Source: Druceiella hillmani (taxonomy: Eukaryota; Arthropoda; Insecta; Lepidoptera; Hepialidae). From it: 64,000 bases of DNA. Within the stretch, counting starts at the first letter, position 1. Each line of letters begins with the position of its first letter. Below, one piece after another: positions 26,901 to 37,270 of this stretch. A program made the translations under genes and the position numbers. The stretch covers positions 15,817,001 to 15,881,000 of the forward strand of contig JAYKKI010000006.1 in NCBI GenBank assembly GCA_039881145.1. Direction: 5' to 3'. A model generated the notes under the pieces. The model worked only from the letters and a program-made list of their open reading frames with translations. It did no database searches and had not been told where the DNA came from.

Positions 26901-29900
26901 GACACAAGCGGAAGAACATGTCCGTCGTGTTTGGACTGGTGTAGCTGTTGCTCTCTGTCTCACATTGCTTATTCTTGCCATTGTTGCTGCCCTACTCGTA
27001 CTCTACAGAAGACGTGGGTGCGTATCTCCTAGAATTACCATCTTATATACACTTTTTAGATTGAATTTCATTGTTGTTTGAAAACAATAATGGAATATCA
27101 CAATTTTTTTATAAAATTTTTAAAATTGACGAGAAACAGAGGTATCTAAGCAAAATTAAATAATATATAATAGAATATTTTAAATAATTATATATTAAAC
27201 AATGTCGTTCTTAATATTTTAAATCACTATATATTAAACAATGTCATTCTTAATATTTTAAATCACTATATATTAAACAATGTCATTCTTAATATTTTAA
27301 ATCACTATGTATTAAACAATGTCTTTCTTAATATTTTAAATCACTATATATTAAACAATGTCTTTCTTAATATTTTAAATCACTATATATTAAACAATGT
27401 CTTTCTTAATATTTTAAATCACTATGTATTAAACAATGTCTTTCTTAATATTTTAAATCACTATATATTAAACAATGTCTTTCTTAATATTTAAAATCAC
27501 TGTATATTAAACAATGTCTTTCTTAATATTTAAAATCACTATATATTAAACAGTGTCTTTCTTAATATTTTAAATCACTATATATTAAACAATGTCTTTC
27601 TTAATATTTAAAATCACTATATATTATACAATGTCTTTCTTAATATTTTAAATCACTATGTATTAAACAATGTCTTTCTTAATATTTTAAATCACTATTA
27701 TTAAACAATGTCTTTCTTAATATTTAAAATCACTATATATTAAACAATGTCTTTCTTAATATTTTAAATCACTATGTATTAAACAATGTCTTTCTTAATA
27801 TTTTAAATCACTATATATTAAACAATGTCTTTTTTTAAAGCGTTGTTGTTTCTTGTAAGCGTTGAAAAAAATTAAATCACCGTATGAACAAGTAAATTTT
27901 TTTATAATTTAGTGGGAAACCATTCAGCCACTCAAGACTTCAAGATAATGTAGAGATTACGAACCCAATGTACCTGCAGGGAGGTCCCGAGGATGACGCT
28001 GATTTAATAGAGCGCACTATTAACGCTGAAATTGAAAAGGTATTTAATCCATGGTCTCCAAATTTTTATAATTTTTAAAACCACTTTGGTAAGCATATCG
28101 CAGGTTAATGATAAAAATCGGAATTTGATCAAATCCTTAAGAGAGTTGATCAATTTTCGTGAGAGATATTTTAAAAAGACAACTTCAACAAATCCCAAAG
28201 CAGATTTAGCTAAATGACATTAGAAACATTTCTAAGCTATTAAAAAGACTTATTTATAAACATTAGGTGTATGTATTACAACAAAATCACCAGAGATCAG
28301 ATTCCGGGGTCATTTCAGGGCAGGTCATTGTCATAACTAGATTTATTTAAATGTAAATTTTAATTTAATTAAAGGTAGATGGAATATTCATTATTTTTTT
28401 AACTTAATAAGCAAATAGTGATTTCAAAACATACCAGGGCCGGACTGAGAGACCATTTTAATCGACTAACCTCCTAATAAATTTTCATCCCGTCTTCTAC
28501 TTGAATTGATTTTTAAATAAATTGTTTTCATGTTTTATCAGTCTCAAAAAAAAAATAAACATGGCGCAAACCATTGTTGGAAAGAGTGATCAAAATAGTA
28601 TATTTGTTGCCAGAAAATAAAGTAAATCATAAAAATTAATTTTACCTCAGATACTGCTCTATGGAGTTTTTGATGAGATTTTATTAAAAACCGAGGTTTT
28701 GAAATTTGTGTTATAAATTCTAATTTCTGAAAATTTAGTTTTTGAAAAAAAATATTTGAATAATCTCGACAGTGCAATGTGAGAATTAATTTTTAGTATC
28801 ATTTTTAGTACTTCACAGTTTGCTCTATTTCAAAATTTTCAGGAAAGTATACTATGGATGAAATGTTAACTGAGAAAAGAAATGTAATTGATATATCAGA
28901 TCTTTTCATTTATTTCTCAACCACTTACGTGAAAATATTGAAATATATAACATTATTACTGAACAAAGTCAAAACACTAACTTAATCCATTGTAAATAGA
29001 AAAAATATATATTGTATAAAAATTACCCAAGCGTGCGCATGGACCATAGTAACAGAAGTAATAAGAAGTCAAATATGGTATAATTAAATAAAATACTGTG
29101 TTTAACTAAGATAAATTATAACAAAAAAATTCATAGAATTCTTTCTGCATTAAAATTGCCTGCGAAAAAAAATCAAAACCGTTGAGGTAGAAGCAACTTA
29201 CACAGTTTTACACGTAGAAGCAATTTTATACACTTTCCAACAAACATAAATATACTTCACATAAGAGAAGTATTTTGTACCAACTTGACTGATGTTAAAT
29301 TTTCTTACAAAAATTGTGGCATAAATTGGCAAACAATATATATGTGAAATATGGCCATTTAGATCATTTGATCCTTGCCTCTGTGCCAATGACACATAAT
29401 CTTTACTCTTCTTCGTGCGATTTATTGGCCATGTGCTGTTGTTTAACTGACAGTACATAAATATAGCTGTAGTTCAAATGACTCTTAACTAGAATTAAGG
29501 AATTTACACAATGTGTACTTATTTGTCCATTAGAATGGTGGAAGTCACTTCGCAAATCCAGTGTATGAATCGATGTATGCCCTCCCAGGTGCCCCTAGTT
29601 TGCCCAGCATGGCTGAAATGCCGCAGGCCTGCTCTCAGTCCAATGAAGTGAGTATTTTAACAGCTACGTCACATAGTTATTTGTAAATCATTATTTCGGA
29701 AGCTTTTTTTGTGCTAAATATATCCCATCAATGTTATAATTAAAACAGATAATTTTTAACCCAAAAACATTTTCTAAATATTCTTCGACAACAAATGTGA
29801 AATGTGTGACTATGAAATTAATTTATAATCGTAAAATTCTTAATCATTTTCAGGAACGAGCAAATCTTCTGAGGCATGCGCAAGAAGCGGCCCATGAAGA

Positions 29901-29952
29901 GGCATCACACACACCGCCGCCACCAGCTGCTGAACGTGCAGCATTACTGTAG
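17813..29952 (+). CDS. LRP1: LRP1-type LDL-receptor-related protein, C-terminal part (six exons)
   Basis: Six exons (17813-17934, 20229-20443, 26850-27017, 27913-28039, 29534-29647, 29854-29952) join in one frame through consensus GT/AG introns. The product is the C-terminal ~252 residues of a large endocytic receptor: EGF-like modules with regularly spaced cysteines, one transmembrane helix, then a ~110-residue tail with NPMY and FANPVY. In the LRP1 family the paired NPxY motifs bind PTB-domain adaptors and drive clathrin endocytosis of lipoproteins, proteases and other ligands at the plasma membrane. The tail order GKPF, NPxY, GG(x)EDD, FxNPVY matches vertebrate LRP1 rather than LRP2, LRP4 or LRP5/6. 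The first exon starts inside a codon, so the propellers and ligand-binding repeats lie upstream, outside the visible part. Family assignment rests on motif recognition, not on a search; the arthropod orthologue is the best reading. Confidence 0.85.
17935..20228 (+). other. LRP1: LRP1 intron
   Basis: The intron has a GTAAGT donor and a TCTCACAG acceptor. Apart from the THAP-like fragment, it has a hAT-like terminal motif CAAGGGCGGATC on the minus strand ending at 19882-19890. Otherwise it is AT-rich with no recognised feature. Confidence 0.7.
18932..19190 (+). pseudogene. Possible THAP-domain-like fragment in an LRP1 intron
   Basis: Starting at an ATG near 18934, one frame reads MPACAIPTSKNVTGLQKKQM then GITF. 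This resembles the start of a THAP zinc-binding domain (MPxCAVxxCxN...GITFHxFP), though the second cysteine position is not a clean match. The frame breaks shortly after. It may be a piece of a THAP-containing transposon; evidence is limited to this stretch. Confidence 0.25.
20229..20443 (+). CDS. LRP1: LRP1 exon: EGF-like modules
   Basis: This exon is bounded by a TCTCACAG acceptor and a GTAAGT donor. Its 71 codons plus two bases contain a full EGF-like repeat (CGNVKCEAKHGIC, CVCLPGWTGVTC) and the start of another (DPCWFQCDHRGTANC). The last split codon is completed by the first base of the exon at 26850, restoring the CVCKAGYGGADC end of the second module. This continuity across a 6.4-kb intron is strong support for the gene model. 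Reading straight through the donor gives a stop, as expected for intron sequence. Confidence 0.85.
20861..21427 (-). mobile_element. Non-autonomous DNA element encoding an acidic N-terminal peptide (copy 1)
   Basis: This segment is homologous to 54360-54962 in the opposite orientation. The ends are AACCGTTTTAGTGCC (20861) and CGTGGCAAATTTAGTT (ending 21427). A TTAA lies at the left edge (20859-20862). It encodes a 62-residue acidic frame (see 21096-21284) that looks like the beginning of a transposase. The rest of the protein is absent, as expected of an internally deleted piggyBac-type element; superfamily is inferred from TTAA and the Ser/Asp/Glu-rich start only. Confidence 0.55.
21096..21284 (-). 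pseudogene. Acidic Ser/Glu/Asp-rich transposase N-terminus (truncated), copy 1
   Basis: Sixty-two codons beginning MSEYENSSSENGCFSSCEES and containing YFADTEDVPDC. The same peptide with about 75-80 percent identity is encoded at 54544-54732. The acidic, serine-rich composition is typical of piggyBac-family N-termini. It ends at a stop just where the missing body should begin. Confidence 0.5.
23943..24305 (+). mobile_element. ~365-bp miniature element, copy 1
   Basis: Starts AATACGGTAGTTGACT and ends AGTCAAATACCCAATT. The two ends form an imperfect 16-bp terminal inverted repeat (13 of 16 matching). Three further copies are in this window (32151-32519, 32890-33258, 53785-54152). No convincing target-site duplication is seen. 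Confidence 0.75.
24965..25016. repeat. Perfect 16-bp hairpin in LRP1 intron
   Basis: TGTAGGCTACACTGGA at 24965-24980 is exactly complementary to 25001-25016 with a 20-base loop. The stem and loop size are within the range of a small structured RNA, but it is short for an animal pre-miRNA and could be a foldback relic. Confidence 0.75.
25661..25755 (-). mobile_element. Penelope-like fragment with degenerate hammerhead motif
   Basis: Homologous to the left arm and core of the element at 1112-1293. On the minus strand the fold region reads CAGATGAGTATTG...CAACGAAACC. Compared with copy 1, the core CTGA has become CAGA and the cleavage triplet GTC has become GTT. Both changes should abolish or greatly reduce self-cleavage. 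Confidence 0.55.
26850..27017 (+). CDS. LRP1: LRP1 exon: last EGF end, juxtamembrane and transmembrane helix
   Basis: This exon begins after the acceptor TATAG and ends at a GTGCGT donor. It completes an EGF module (CKAGYGGADC) and continues through a short acidic juxtamembrane stretch. It then encodes a hydrophobic helix of about 23 residues (VWTGVAVALCLTLLILAIVA and following) and the basic stop-transfer run YRRRG. This predicts type I topology, with the EGF modules outside and the tail inside. The donor is not the strict GTAAGT consensus but keeps the frame with the next exon. Confidence 0.85.
27180..27835. repeat. 39-bp tandem array filling an LRP1 intron
   Basis: About 16-17 copies of a 39-bp unit (TCTTAATATTTTAAATCACT then ATATATTAAACAATGTCTT) lie between the transmembrane exon and the NPMY exon. 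Units differ at a few positions (GTCATTC versus GTCTTTC; ATATATT versus ATGTATT). The array makes up most of this 895-bp intron, so intron length is likely polymorphic. Confidence 0.92.
27913..28039 (+). CDS. LRP1: LRP1 exon: cytoplasmic tail, first NPxY (NPMY)
   Basis: The acceptor is TAATTTAG and the donor AAAAG|GTATTT. The exon completes a split glycine codon and encodes GKPFSHSRLQDNVEITNPMY followed by an acidic GGPEDDADL segment. Vertebrate LRP1 has the same order (GKPF, then VEIGNPTY, then GGEPDD), which is the best single argument for LRP1 identity. NPxY is a PTB-adaptor site in this family. It ends on a full codon. Confidence 0.85.
28040..29533 (+). other. LRP1: LRP1 intron between the two NPxY exons
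   Basis: GTATTT donor and TCCATTAG acceptor. CCAGGGCCGGACTGAG at about 28435 resembles a hAT-type terminus, but no matching other end was found. No other feature recognised. Confidence 0.6.
29534..29647 (+). CDS. LRP1: LRP1 exon: cytoplasmic tail, second NPxY (FANPVYESMY)
   Basis: The exon is bounded by a TCCATTAG acceptor and a GTGAGT donor and contains 38 codons. It carries HFANPVYESMYALPG, corresponding to the distal FTNPVYATLY motif of vertebrate LRP1. In that receptor this motif couples an NPxY and an overlapping YxxL-like signal (tyrosine phosphorylation and internalisation). Here the overlapping tyrosine is retained as YESMYAL. The remainder is Pro/Ser/Met-rich. Confidence 0.85.
29854..29952 (+). 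CDS. LRP1: LRP1 terminal exon and stop
   Basis: The acceptor is TCATTTTCAG. Thirty-two codons rich in Ala, Glu and His (ERANLLRHAQEAAHEEA) are followed by a short proline run and the ending ERAALL, then TAG at 29950-29952. Compare the ERANLL and RAALL strings with the KRELL dileucine-type motif near the vertebrate LRP1 C-terminus; equivalence is inference. A 3' UTR with a polyadenylation signal follows about 80 bp downstream. Confidence 0.8.
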   Translation, partial: ERANLLRHAQEAAHEEASHTPPPPAAERAALL

Positions 29953-30029
29953 CATGTTACATAACCCCTGCACTTTTATTAGCTCTAACTTACCTGACCG
30001 AAAACTAGCCAAGTGTCTCACACAGATTC

Positions 30030-30035
30030 AATAAA
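30030..30035 (+). promoter_or_regulatory. AATAAA polyadenylation signal of LRP1
   Basis: AATAAA lies 78 bases after the LRP1 stop codon and is followed by an A-rich stretch. It is the first such hexamer downstream of the stop, so a very short 3' UTR is plausible. Longer alternative 3' ends cannot be excluded. Confidence 0.6.
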
Positions 30036-30061
30036 CGTTATACGCAAAAAAATGTTTTTAA

Positions 30062-30535
30062 AAAGCAATGTTAATGAAAGACCTCGGTTTCAAAAGAGAA
30101 TATAACTTATTAAAGTGTTATTGAATATAAACAAATGATTTCAAAACCATAAAATAATAGGGTGCATTTTATAAAAAATTTCATCTATCAGAAATATCAT
30201 TAATTAAATATTTAATTAAATGAAGTTAATTTAATACTCATACTCAAATGAAAACAAATAACTTGTGGAAATTTCACAGATTTACAGTAGTAGGGAGCAG
30301 ATGACACATAAGTAATTGGACACTATCTAGTGAAAATCATAACGACTAATGTTCTTCAATTTCTTTCTTTTCGTCTTTACCTTTAAGAGATTGAGCAAGA
30401 TCGTATATGCTACACATGTATGCTTGACTCGAAACTAACAATGTCTTAATTTGACTTGTAGCCGGGACGCCATGTAGACAAGTTGCATTGTGGACATGGT
30501 TACATTTGATGTTTCATTTGTCTTATTGTTAATAT
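30062..30535. other. LRP1 downstream flank, nothing recognised
   Basis: AT-rich flank between the LRP1 polyadenylation region and the jockey insertion. Confidence 0.4.
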
Positions 30536-31373
30536 ATTCACAATAAGGCTTTTTTTTTTTTCTATTTACAATCAGCCAGATAGCTATAATTAAATTTTTT
30601 AACATCTTATGAACGATTTCAGAAATTGAGCACATCCAATGACGTGACATTTCCCATATTAGTATAGCTTCAGAATCAGATCAAAGCTAGTCTTGACCTT
30701 CTTAATCGGAATATACTTTGATCAGCATCCATAAGTGCTCTAGTTAATTGGTTTGTGTGATGTTCCAGTCTTTGTTTGTAGCCTTTGCAGGATAAGTTAA
30801 CCTGTTCTTTTACAGTGGGCATCTCAGTATATTCGTGTATTTCTGTATTTTTAATAAACCATGGGGCATTTATCAAGGTTTTTAGGGCTTTATTTTGAAA
30901 ACGCTGTAGTATCTCAACATTGGAGTGGCTTGCCGTTCCCCACAGCTCAATTCCATACGTCCAGACTGGTTTTATTACACTCTTGTATATAAGCAGTTTA
31001 TTTTCCAAGGTTAGAGAGGATTGTCTGCCTATTAGCCAGTACATTTCTCCAAATTTTTTATTTGCTTGTTCCCTCTTGGCCTTGACGTGTTCTCTCCAAG
31101 TAAGTTTCCTATCTAGGTGCATACCTATGTATTTAACTGTTGCTTTCTGTGGTAAAACGGTTCCGTCAAGTCTCACTGGGGGACAGTCTCCTTGCTTCAG
31201 TGTGAATGTTATATGTACAGATTTTGTAGCGCTTGCGTTCATTCTCCACTTTTTAAGCCATGTTTCTATATTCTTAAGGTGTTTTTGGAGTTTCATAGAT
31301 GCTACGTTGGGATCTTTATTACTTGAGAGAATAGCTGTATCGTCAGCATAAGTGGCAATCATTCACAATAAGG
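30536..31373 (-). mobile_element. Young 5'-truncated jockey insertion with poly(A) and 13-bp target duplication
   Basis: ATTCACAATAAGG occurs exactly at 30536-30548 and 31361-31373. Between them is an 812-bp minus-strand insert whose 3' end, next to the left duplication, is a poly(A) tract (T-run at 30551-30561). Its 5' end is cut within the reverse transcriptase. Clean truncation, tail and perfect duplication are hallmarks of target-primed reverse transcription, and the intact frame inside indicates a recent event. Confidence 0.9.
30676..31360 (-). CDS. Reverse transcriptase C-terminal part, jockey clade (truncated element)
   Basis: An open frame of about 227 residues begins at the truncation point with ATYADDTAILSS, the catalytic YADD box. 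It continues through the thumb region (WLKKWRMNASATKSVHITF, KYIGMHLDRKLTWREHVK, KSVIKPVWTYGIELWGTAS, QRFQNKALKTLINAPW) to a natural stop. This is the usual C-terminal half of jockey ORF2; such elements copy themselves into nicked chromosomal DNA. The apparent ATG overlaps the target duplication and is not a real start. It lacks the endonuclease and polymerase fingers, so it cannot act alone. Confidence 0.9.
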
Positions 31374-32150
31374 TGACAAATGTTTTTAAGTCATTAGTCG
31401 TTTAAAGATACTCAGGGAAATGAAGTAAATTCTAAGCATAAAAATGATATTATTTATTTGATACTTTAGCATAACGTAGGAATAATCAGCCTTTTAGTTT
31501 GGTGAAAAGAAATTTTTATAAATGAGGGAATGATCGATAAAAATTAAAAATTATCTTTTGGCACTGGATTGTGAACTATCTATTGTCGAACATTGTACGT
31601 ATGAGCACTGCTCAGATTTATATTAATTTTGCGTTTGGTTCGTTCCGAGACAAATGTAAGTAAATGTTGATTTTAAAATGGTTAGGTTAGGTTAGTTGTT
31701 TTGATTATATCCCATTTCAGGCTCCCTTTACTTGTTGAATTTCAGCTATATGATTTCCATTTTAAGGTCGTTTTAGGTTACCTTATGATATTCAATTTAA
31801 GGTTTTTTTTATGGCAGCTTATTCAGCTAAGTGTTTAAAATCTATGTCATATTAAAAATTTATTATAGATAAACATTGTATAAAGCTTTAGAACAATTAT
31901 AATATTTATTTTATATAAGATCTTGTTTAAGATTTAAGCATCTATTTTGTTTTGTTTACAACGTTTGATAAGAAAATATTGTTAGTGATTTTAAATAAAT
32001 ATAATTAAACCAAGATATAAGAAATATGTAATTAAGACACTTTTAGTTTTAAATATCATTTTACCCCTTTTCACAAAGACTTTTCAGCTATACTTATATT
32101 AAAACATTTAAATAAAATTGAAGACTCTATCTGTAATTTTGAAATATTTG
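31374..32150. other. AT-rich stretch, nothing recognised
   Basis: Contains GGTTAGGTTAGGTTAG at 31680-31695, which is two to three units of the insect telomeric TTAGG motif. That is too short to mean anything. No gene. Confidence 0.4.
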
Positions 32151-32519
32151 AATTGGGTATTTGACTAAATTTTTTTTATTTCATTAATCATAATTTCAAG
32201 GTACAAGCTGATGAAGAGTGAAATTTTTTTTTAATAATCTTAAAAATTGACCGAGTTATAAAAGTTTAAATTTAACCTTTAGAGAAGGACGGCAATACTG
32301 TGTTGTGAGGTCATTTTTAATATTGCACATTATATTCTACAAGAAGAAAAGAGACAGGGATATACCCAACTCTATCCATATATTCAAATTTAGAAGCCTG
32401 TAACTGGCTTATTTTTTAATCAATTTTTGAATTTTTTTCAAGACTGGTTTTTAATTAACTTATATTTCGCAATATTGTATGAAAAATATCAAAATTTAGA
32501 ATGAGTCAACTACCGGATT
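32151..32519 (-). mobile_element. ~365-bp miniature element, copy 2
   Basis: Same family as 23943-24305, in reverse orientation: AATTGGGTATTTGACT at the left and AGTCAACTACCGGATT at the right. The interior matches closely, including the GAGAAGGACGGCAATACTGT block. Confidence 0.75.
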
Positions 32520-32889
32520 ATAATCATGTGTCCATTTATTTACATGACACCAAAGCACAAAATATCTTTTTTAAAATTAAAAAATTAGTTGTGTCATCTA
32601 CTCCTAGTATTGTAAATCTGTGGAAAATTTACTTGGTCAGACTTTCAACAATTTTTGAGAGCTTTTTATAAATGATCAGTGTGATGGGAAACATAAATGA
32701 TTCTAGACATGTTGGTAATATTTAAATACCAATCTTAATAAATACATATCGGAGAAGAATCATATTCAACACTAGTTCCCGAAAGCATTAATATCTTCCG
32801 TGACTTATAAAATTTGTGATAATAATATGAAAAATAAATTGTAAACAATATTAAATAAAGTTTTTCTTTATATTAAATTTGACCTGAAT
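32520..32889. other. Spacer between two miniature elements
   Basis: AT-rich, nothing recognised. It separates copies 2 and 3, which share orientation. Confidence 0.35.
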
Positions 32890-33258
32890 AATTGGGTATT
32901 TGACTAATTTTTTTTATTTCATTAATCATAATTTCAAGGTAAATGAAGTGTGAAAAAATTTTTTAATAATCTAAAAATTGACCAAGTTATAAAAGTTTAA
33001 ATTTAACCTTTAGAGAAGGACGGCAATACTGTGTTGTGACGCATTTTTAATATTCCACATTATATTCTACGAAAGGAAAAGAGACAGGGATATACCCAAC
33101 TCTATCCGTATCTCCAATATCTCCAAATTTAGAAGCTTACAACTGACTTATTTTTCAATCAATTTTTGAATTTTTTTCAAGACTGATTTTTAATTAACTT
33201 ATATTTCACAATATTGTACGAAAAATATCAAAATTTAGAATGAGTCAACTACCGTATT
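32890..33258 (-). mobile_element. ~365-bp miniature element, copy 3
   Basis: Same orientation as copy 2, 370 bases away. It carries a small deletion near its left end (the GCTGATGAAGAGTG block is shortened) and an insertion of a few bases in the middle. Ends AATTGGGTATTTGACT and GTCAACTACCGTATT. Confidence 0.75.
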
Positions 33259-36054
33259 GTACAATTTATTTTTATTTACGTATTCCCTCTTTCCAAATAA
33301 TACAATAAAAAATATTAATACCACCAGATAAAATGCAGTTATGTAATCTTTTTAATCTTTACAGAATTTTTTTAAATGCACTTTATGTTATATCCTTTAT
33401 AATACTCTACTTAACGTCTTCTATCATCAGAAATTAAACTTTTTTAAAATTTTTTTATAAGCGCTGTGGTAGAAATATTGTGATAGAGATGTTAATTTAG
33501 ATCCTGAGGTCTCTTTTTAACATTGTTTTTCAATTACTAAATTTAAATAAAATTTTCAATAGACAAAATTTAAAAACACAAGTTCGATCAGGTTCTATCG
33601 CTCCTTTTTATTCCAAACCTAATATATAAGTGTGCAAAACAGTTTTATTAAACATTTTCTTAAAAATTATCCAAAAATATTTCTCTAGTCAGGAAAAAAA
33701 GATCAGAAAAATGGCTGCGAAATTTTGTTAGGTCAAATAGTACAGTTTTTATACCACAGATTATTTATAATATTTTTTGTACTTGGAAATCATTTTGTAT
33801 GTAAATCTTGTAAGAAATACATTAATGTCTAAAGAAAATATATAAAACATCATGTCTGGTAAAGTTAATTTCAGTTAAGACAGTATACGAAGTTTATATA
33901 ATGTTTACTAATTTTTTCCTTTTCCCGATATAGTAAAAGGGAACTACTTACAGTCGCTAAAATTATTTTGATATTTTTCATAATCTATATGATTGTAACT
34001 AGGATTTTTCAAGTTTTTAATTATAGACAAATCGACTCTCTTAATCTCATGAATGTTAATGGAAATAGGAAATTAATTTCTTTAAGTTTATATGAAAGTT
34101 ATCTTCAATTCAAATTAATAAACACATTTTTTTAAATATATCACAATCAGATGTATATTAGAACAAACAAAAATAACTCGTACAATATATTTAGTAAATA
34201 TTATTAAAAATAAATATTAAAGAAGTATGCGATAATACGTTGAGTGCCAAAATATTTTATAATAAATATTAAATTTAAGTCCTTGCGCTCATTAGGTCTA
34301 TGAATTGCTGAGTCTTTTAAATTATATTTTACGTGATTAATTTATAGTCACCAAAAAAAATATAAAGTCGAAATCATAAATTAAAAATAAAAACGCACTG
34401 GTCTACCTTTACTTACATGACTAATCAGAGGAAATGAATTGTTCTTCTATCTTCTTTTAATATACTACACTGTTGCCAGATCAGCTTTATTTCTCCTATT
34501 TTTTGGTATTTTCAGTACTAATTTAGTATCCTTTAGCATGTACCAAAAATACTAAAAACAGTTACACTAATCTGCTGATCAATCGGGACATCTGGCGGCA
34601 ATGTATTTGGTAATACTATAATAATGTTAACAAATTAAAAACTTATACATTTTGTTGGAATTCACTGATTATATTAATATATTCAGGAGTAATGGGCAGT
34701 TATGAATGATTTCTATAATCAAATGATCTGCTAATGAAATATTACGATAATCAGTTATGAGATTAGTAATTGAATGATCCTCACAAACAAATGGTTAGTA
34801 ACAGTAAAATACTAGTTCCAAGTATAAATTCTAAATCCGAGACTAATAGTATTCATTTAATCAAACCACATTCATTCACCAGTTCTATATCTAGTTCAGT
34901 GCCATAAAGCGCTGTCCATGTGTTTGTACGGAAGAATAGAATAAAGTAAAATAGCATTTGTACTCATCTTTTATACTCATTCTCTTTTGGTCTGTTCACT
35001 TCTTTTATGTTGATAGCATCTATTGTACCGAATATTCACTGCCATTCGTCCGTTTGTGGTTGTACTAGTTATTATCGATCATAATCATGATATCTTGAGA
35101 TATTTTCATAACCAAATAATTGTGTTAGTATTATTTATATTGTCCAATACTTTATTATTCAGTCTGAATCTAACTGAATTATTAACTGTATCTTTTATAA
35201 CTATATCGATCAATATTTCTCAAAGTGCGAGTTGTTATGATTGAGTAAATCACAATGGTATATTAGAAGGTTACTCCTTTCTTTCAGCCACGTGACTCAC
35301 TTAAATATCATTTATAATATAGATATAGTTTAGGTGAGTCATGAAGCTTTTGAAAAACAAAATTGATTCTACAGAACGATATATAACTTGAATGTATCAG
35401 CTGTATGTGGAAATTGAGGCAGCCCTTTTTTCAATTGAGCTTAAGGATTTTTTAAAGCAGAGTATATAATGACAAAAATAGATTTATTTAGTTACGAGGA
35501 TCAATTTGTTGGAAAACTTTCCTCAATATACATCAAGAAAAGATTTCCAACAAAATTGCGTATTGCTACCATCCAAATATAACTTTGACTACAACTTTAT
35601 GACTACAACTTTATGACTACATTTATTCAAATTAGAACTATTTTGATAGTTAAAAAGGTATATTATACTTGTAAATGGATATTTCACTTCATTTTATGTT
35701 GTTATTTTGGCTGTGTGACATAAGTACCTATCAGAAAACAAACTTTGTGAACAATTTATTATCAATATTTTTAAGGAAAGTAAAATGTAAAAATTAGGAA
35801 AGATTCAATTAAAATATAAAAAACAACTATTTTTGGTGTAATATTTCATTAAAAAATTTCCAAGGTTTTAAGCCATGTGTTGAATATGTGCAGTATTTAT
35901 AAATTCGCTCACATGACAGAGGGTACACATTCAAACATGGCGCACGACAAACCACTCCTTTCTCTTTTTTTTCCAACTGTAGCTAAGAAGTCGTTGAGAG
36001 AAGATACGTGGAAAAAATGTTTAAAATTTAAAAACGAAAAGAATGATATTAACC
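33259..36054. other. AT-rich stretch, nothing recognised
   Basis: No supported gene. GTTGCCAGATCAGC near 34472 and the roughly complementary GCTGATCAATCGGGACATCTGGCGGCAAT near 34574 could be eroded ends of a small element. A 79-codon frame at 35877-36116 has no recognisable domain and runs into the satellite. Confidence 0.35.
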
Positions 36055-37270
36055 AATTTCTTTTTATACTGAAAACATGTGTAGCAACACCGTTTGTCAG
36101 TGTTCATCAACTCTAAAGTTTTGATCTTTTATATTATAACTGAAATGAAATTTGTTTTGTATTTTTTTCTTTACCAATTTTATTTTCTTCATATTATTAA
36201 AATGACATCAAATATTAGTAATACTCCAATTTCTTTTTATACTGAAAACATGTGTAGCAACACCGTTTGTCAGTGTTCATCAACTCTAAACTTTTGATCT
36301 TTTATATTATAACTAGTGTTTTATATTTTTTTCTTTACCAATTTTATTTACTTCATATTATTAAATGACATCTAATACTAATAATACTCCAATTTCTTTT
36401 TATACTGAAAACATGTGTAGCAACACCGTTTATCAGTGTTCATCAACTCTAAAGTTTTGATCTTTTATATTATAACTGAAATGAAATTTGTTTTGTATTT
36501 TTTTCTTTACCAATTTTATTTTCTTCATATTATTAAAATGACATCAAATATTAGTAATACTCCAATTTCTTTTTATACTGAAAACATGTGTAGCAACACC
36601 GTTTATCAGTGTTCATCAACTCTAAAGTTTTGATCTTTTATATTATAACTGAAATGAAATTTGTTTTGTATTTTTTTCTTTACCAATTTTATTTTCTTCA
36701 TATTATTAAAATGACATCAAATATTAGTAATACTCCAATTTCTTTTTATACTGAAAACATGTGTAGCAACACCGTTTGTCAGTGTTCATCAACTCTAAAG
36801 TTTTGATCTTTTATATTATAACTGAAATGAAATTTGTTTTGTATTTTTTTCTTTACCAATTTTATTTTCTTCATATTATTAAAATGACATCAAATATTAG
36901 TAATACTCCAATTTCTTTTTATACTGAAAACATGTGTAGCAACACCGTTTGTCAGTGTTCATCAACTCTAAAGTTTTGATCTTTTATATTATAACTGAAA
37001 TGAAATTTGTTTTGTATTTTTTTCTTTACCAATTTTATTTTCTTCATATTATTAAAATGACATCAAATATTAGTAATACTCCAATTTCTTTTTATACTAA
37101 AAACATGTGTAGCAACACCGTTTGTCAGTGTTCATCAACTCTAAAGTTTTGATCTTTTATATTATAACTAGTGTTTTATATTTTTTTCCTTACCAATTTT
37201 ATTTACTTCATATTATTAAATGACATCTAATACTAGTAATACTCCAATTTCTTTTTATACTGAAAACATG
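36055..37270. repeat. 173-bp tandem satellite, about seven units
   Basis: A 173-bp unit containing GAAAACATGTGTAGCAACACC recurs about seven times. Central units (36436-37150) are almost identical, while units near 36300-36420 and 37150-37260 share a shorter variant (ACTAGTGTTTTATATTTT). The identical 65-67-codon frames are consequences of the repeat; because 173 is not a multiple of three they do not join into one protein. Confidence 0.92.

Noticed and set aside
30920..31351. 143-codon plus-strand open frame
   Set aside because: It is the antisense shadow of the intact jockey reverse transcriptase on the minus strand.
31680..31695. Telomere-like TTAGG repeats
   Set aside because: Only two to three units; expected by chance in AT-rich insect DNA.
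34472..34602. Possible small inverted-repeat element with GTTGCCAGAT ends
   Set aside because: Complementarity between the ends is interrupted, and no target duplication is evident.
36094..37152. Repeated 65-67-codon frames
   Set aside because: They follow the 173-bp satellite period, which is not a multiple of three, so no repeat protein is encoded.
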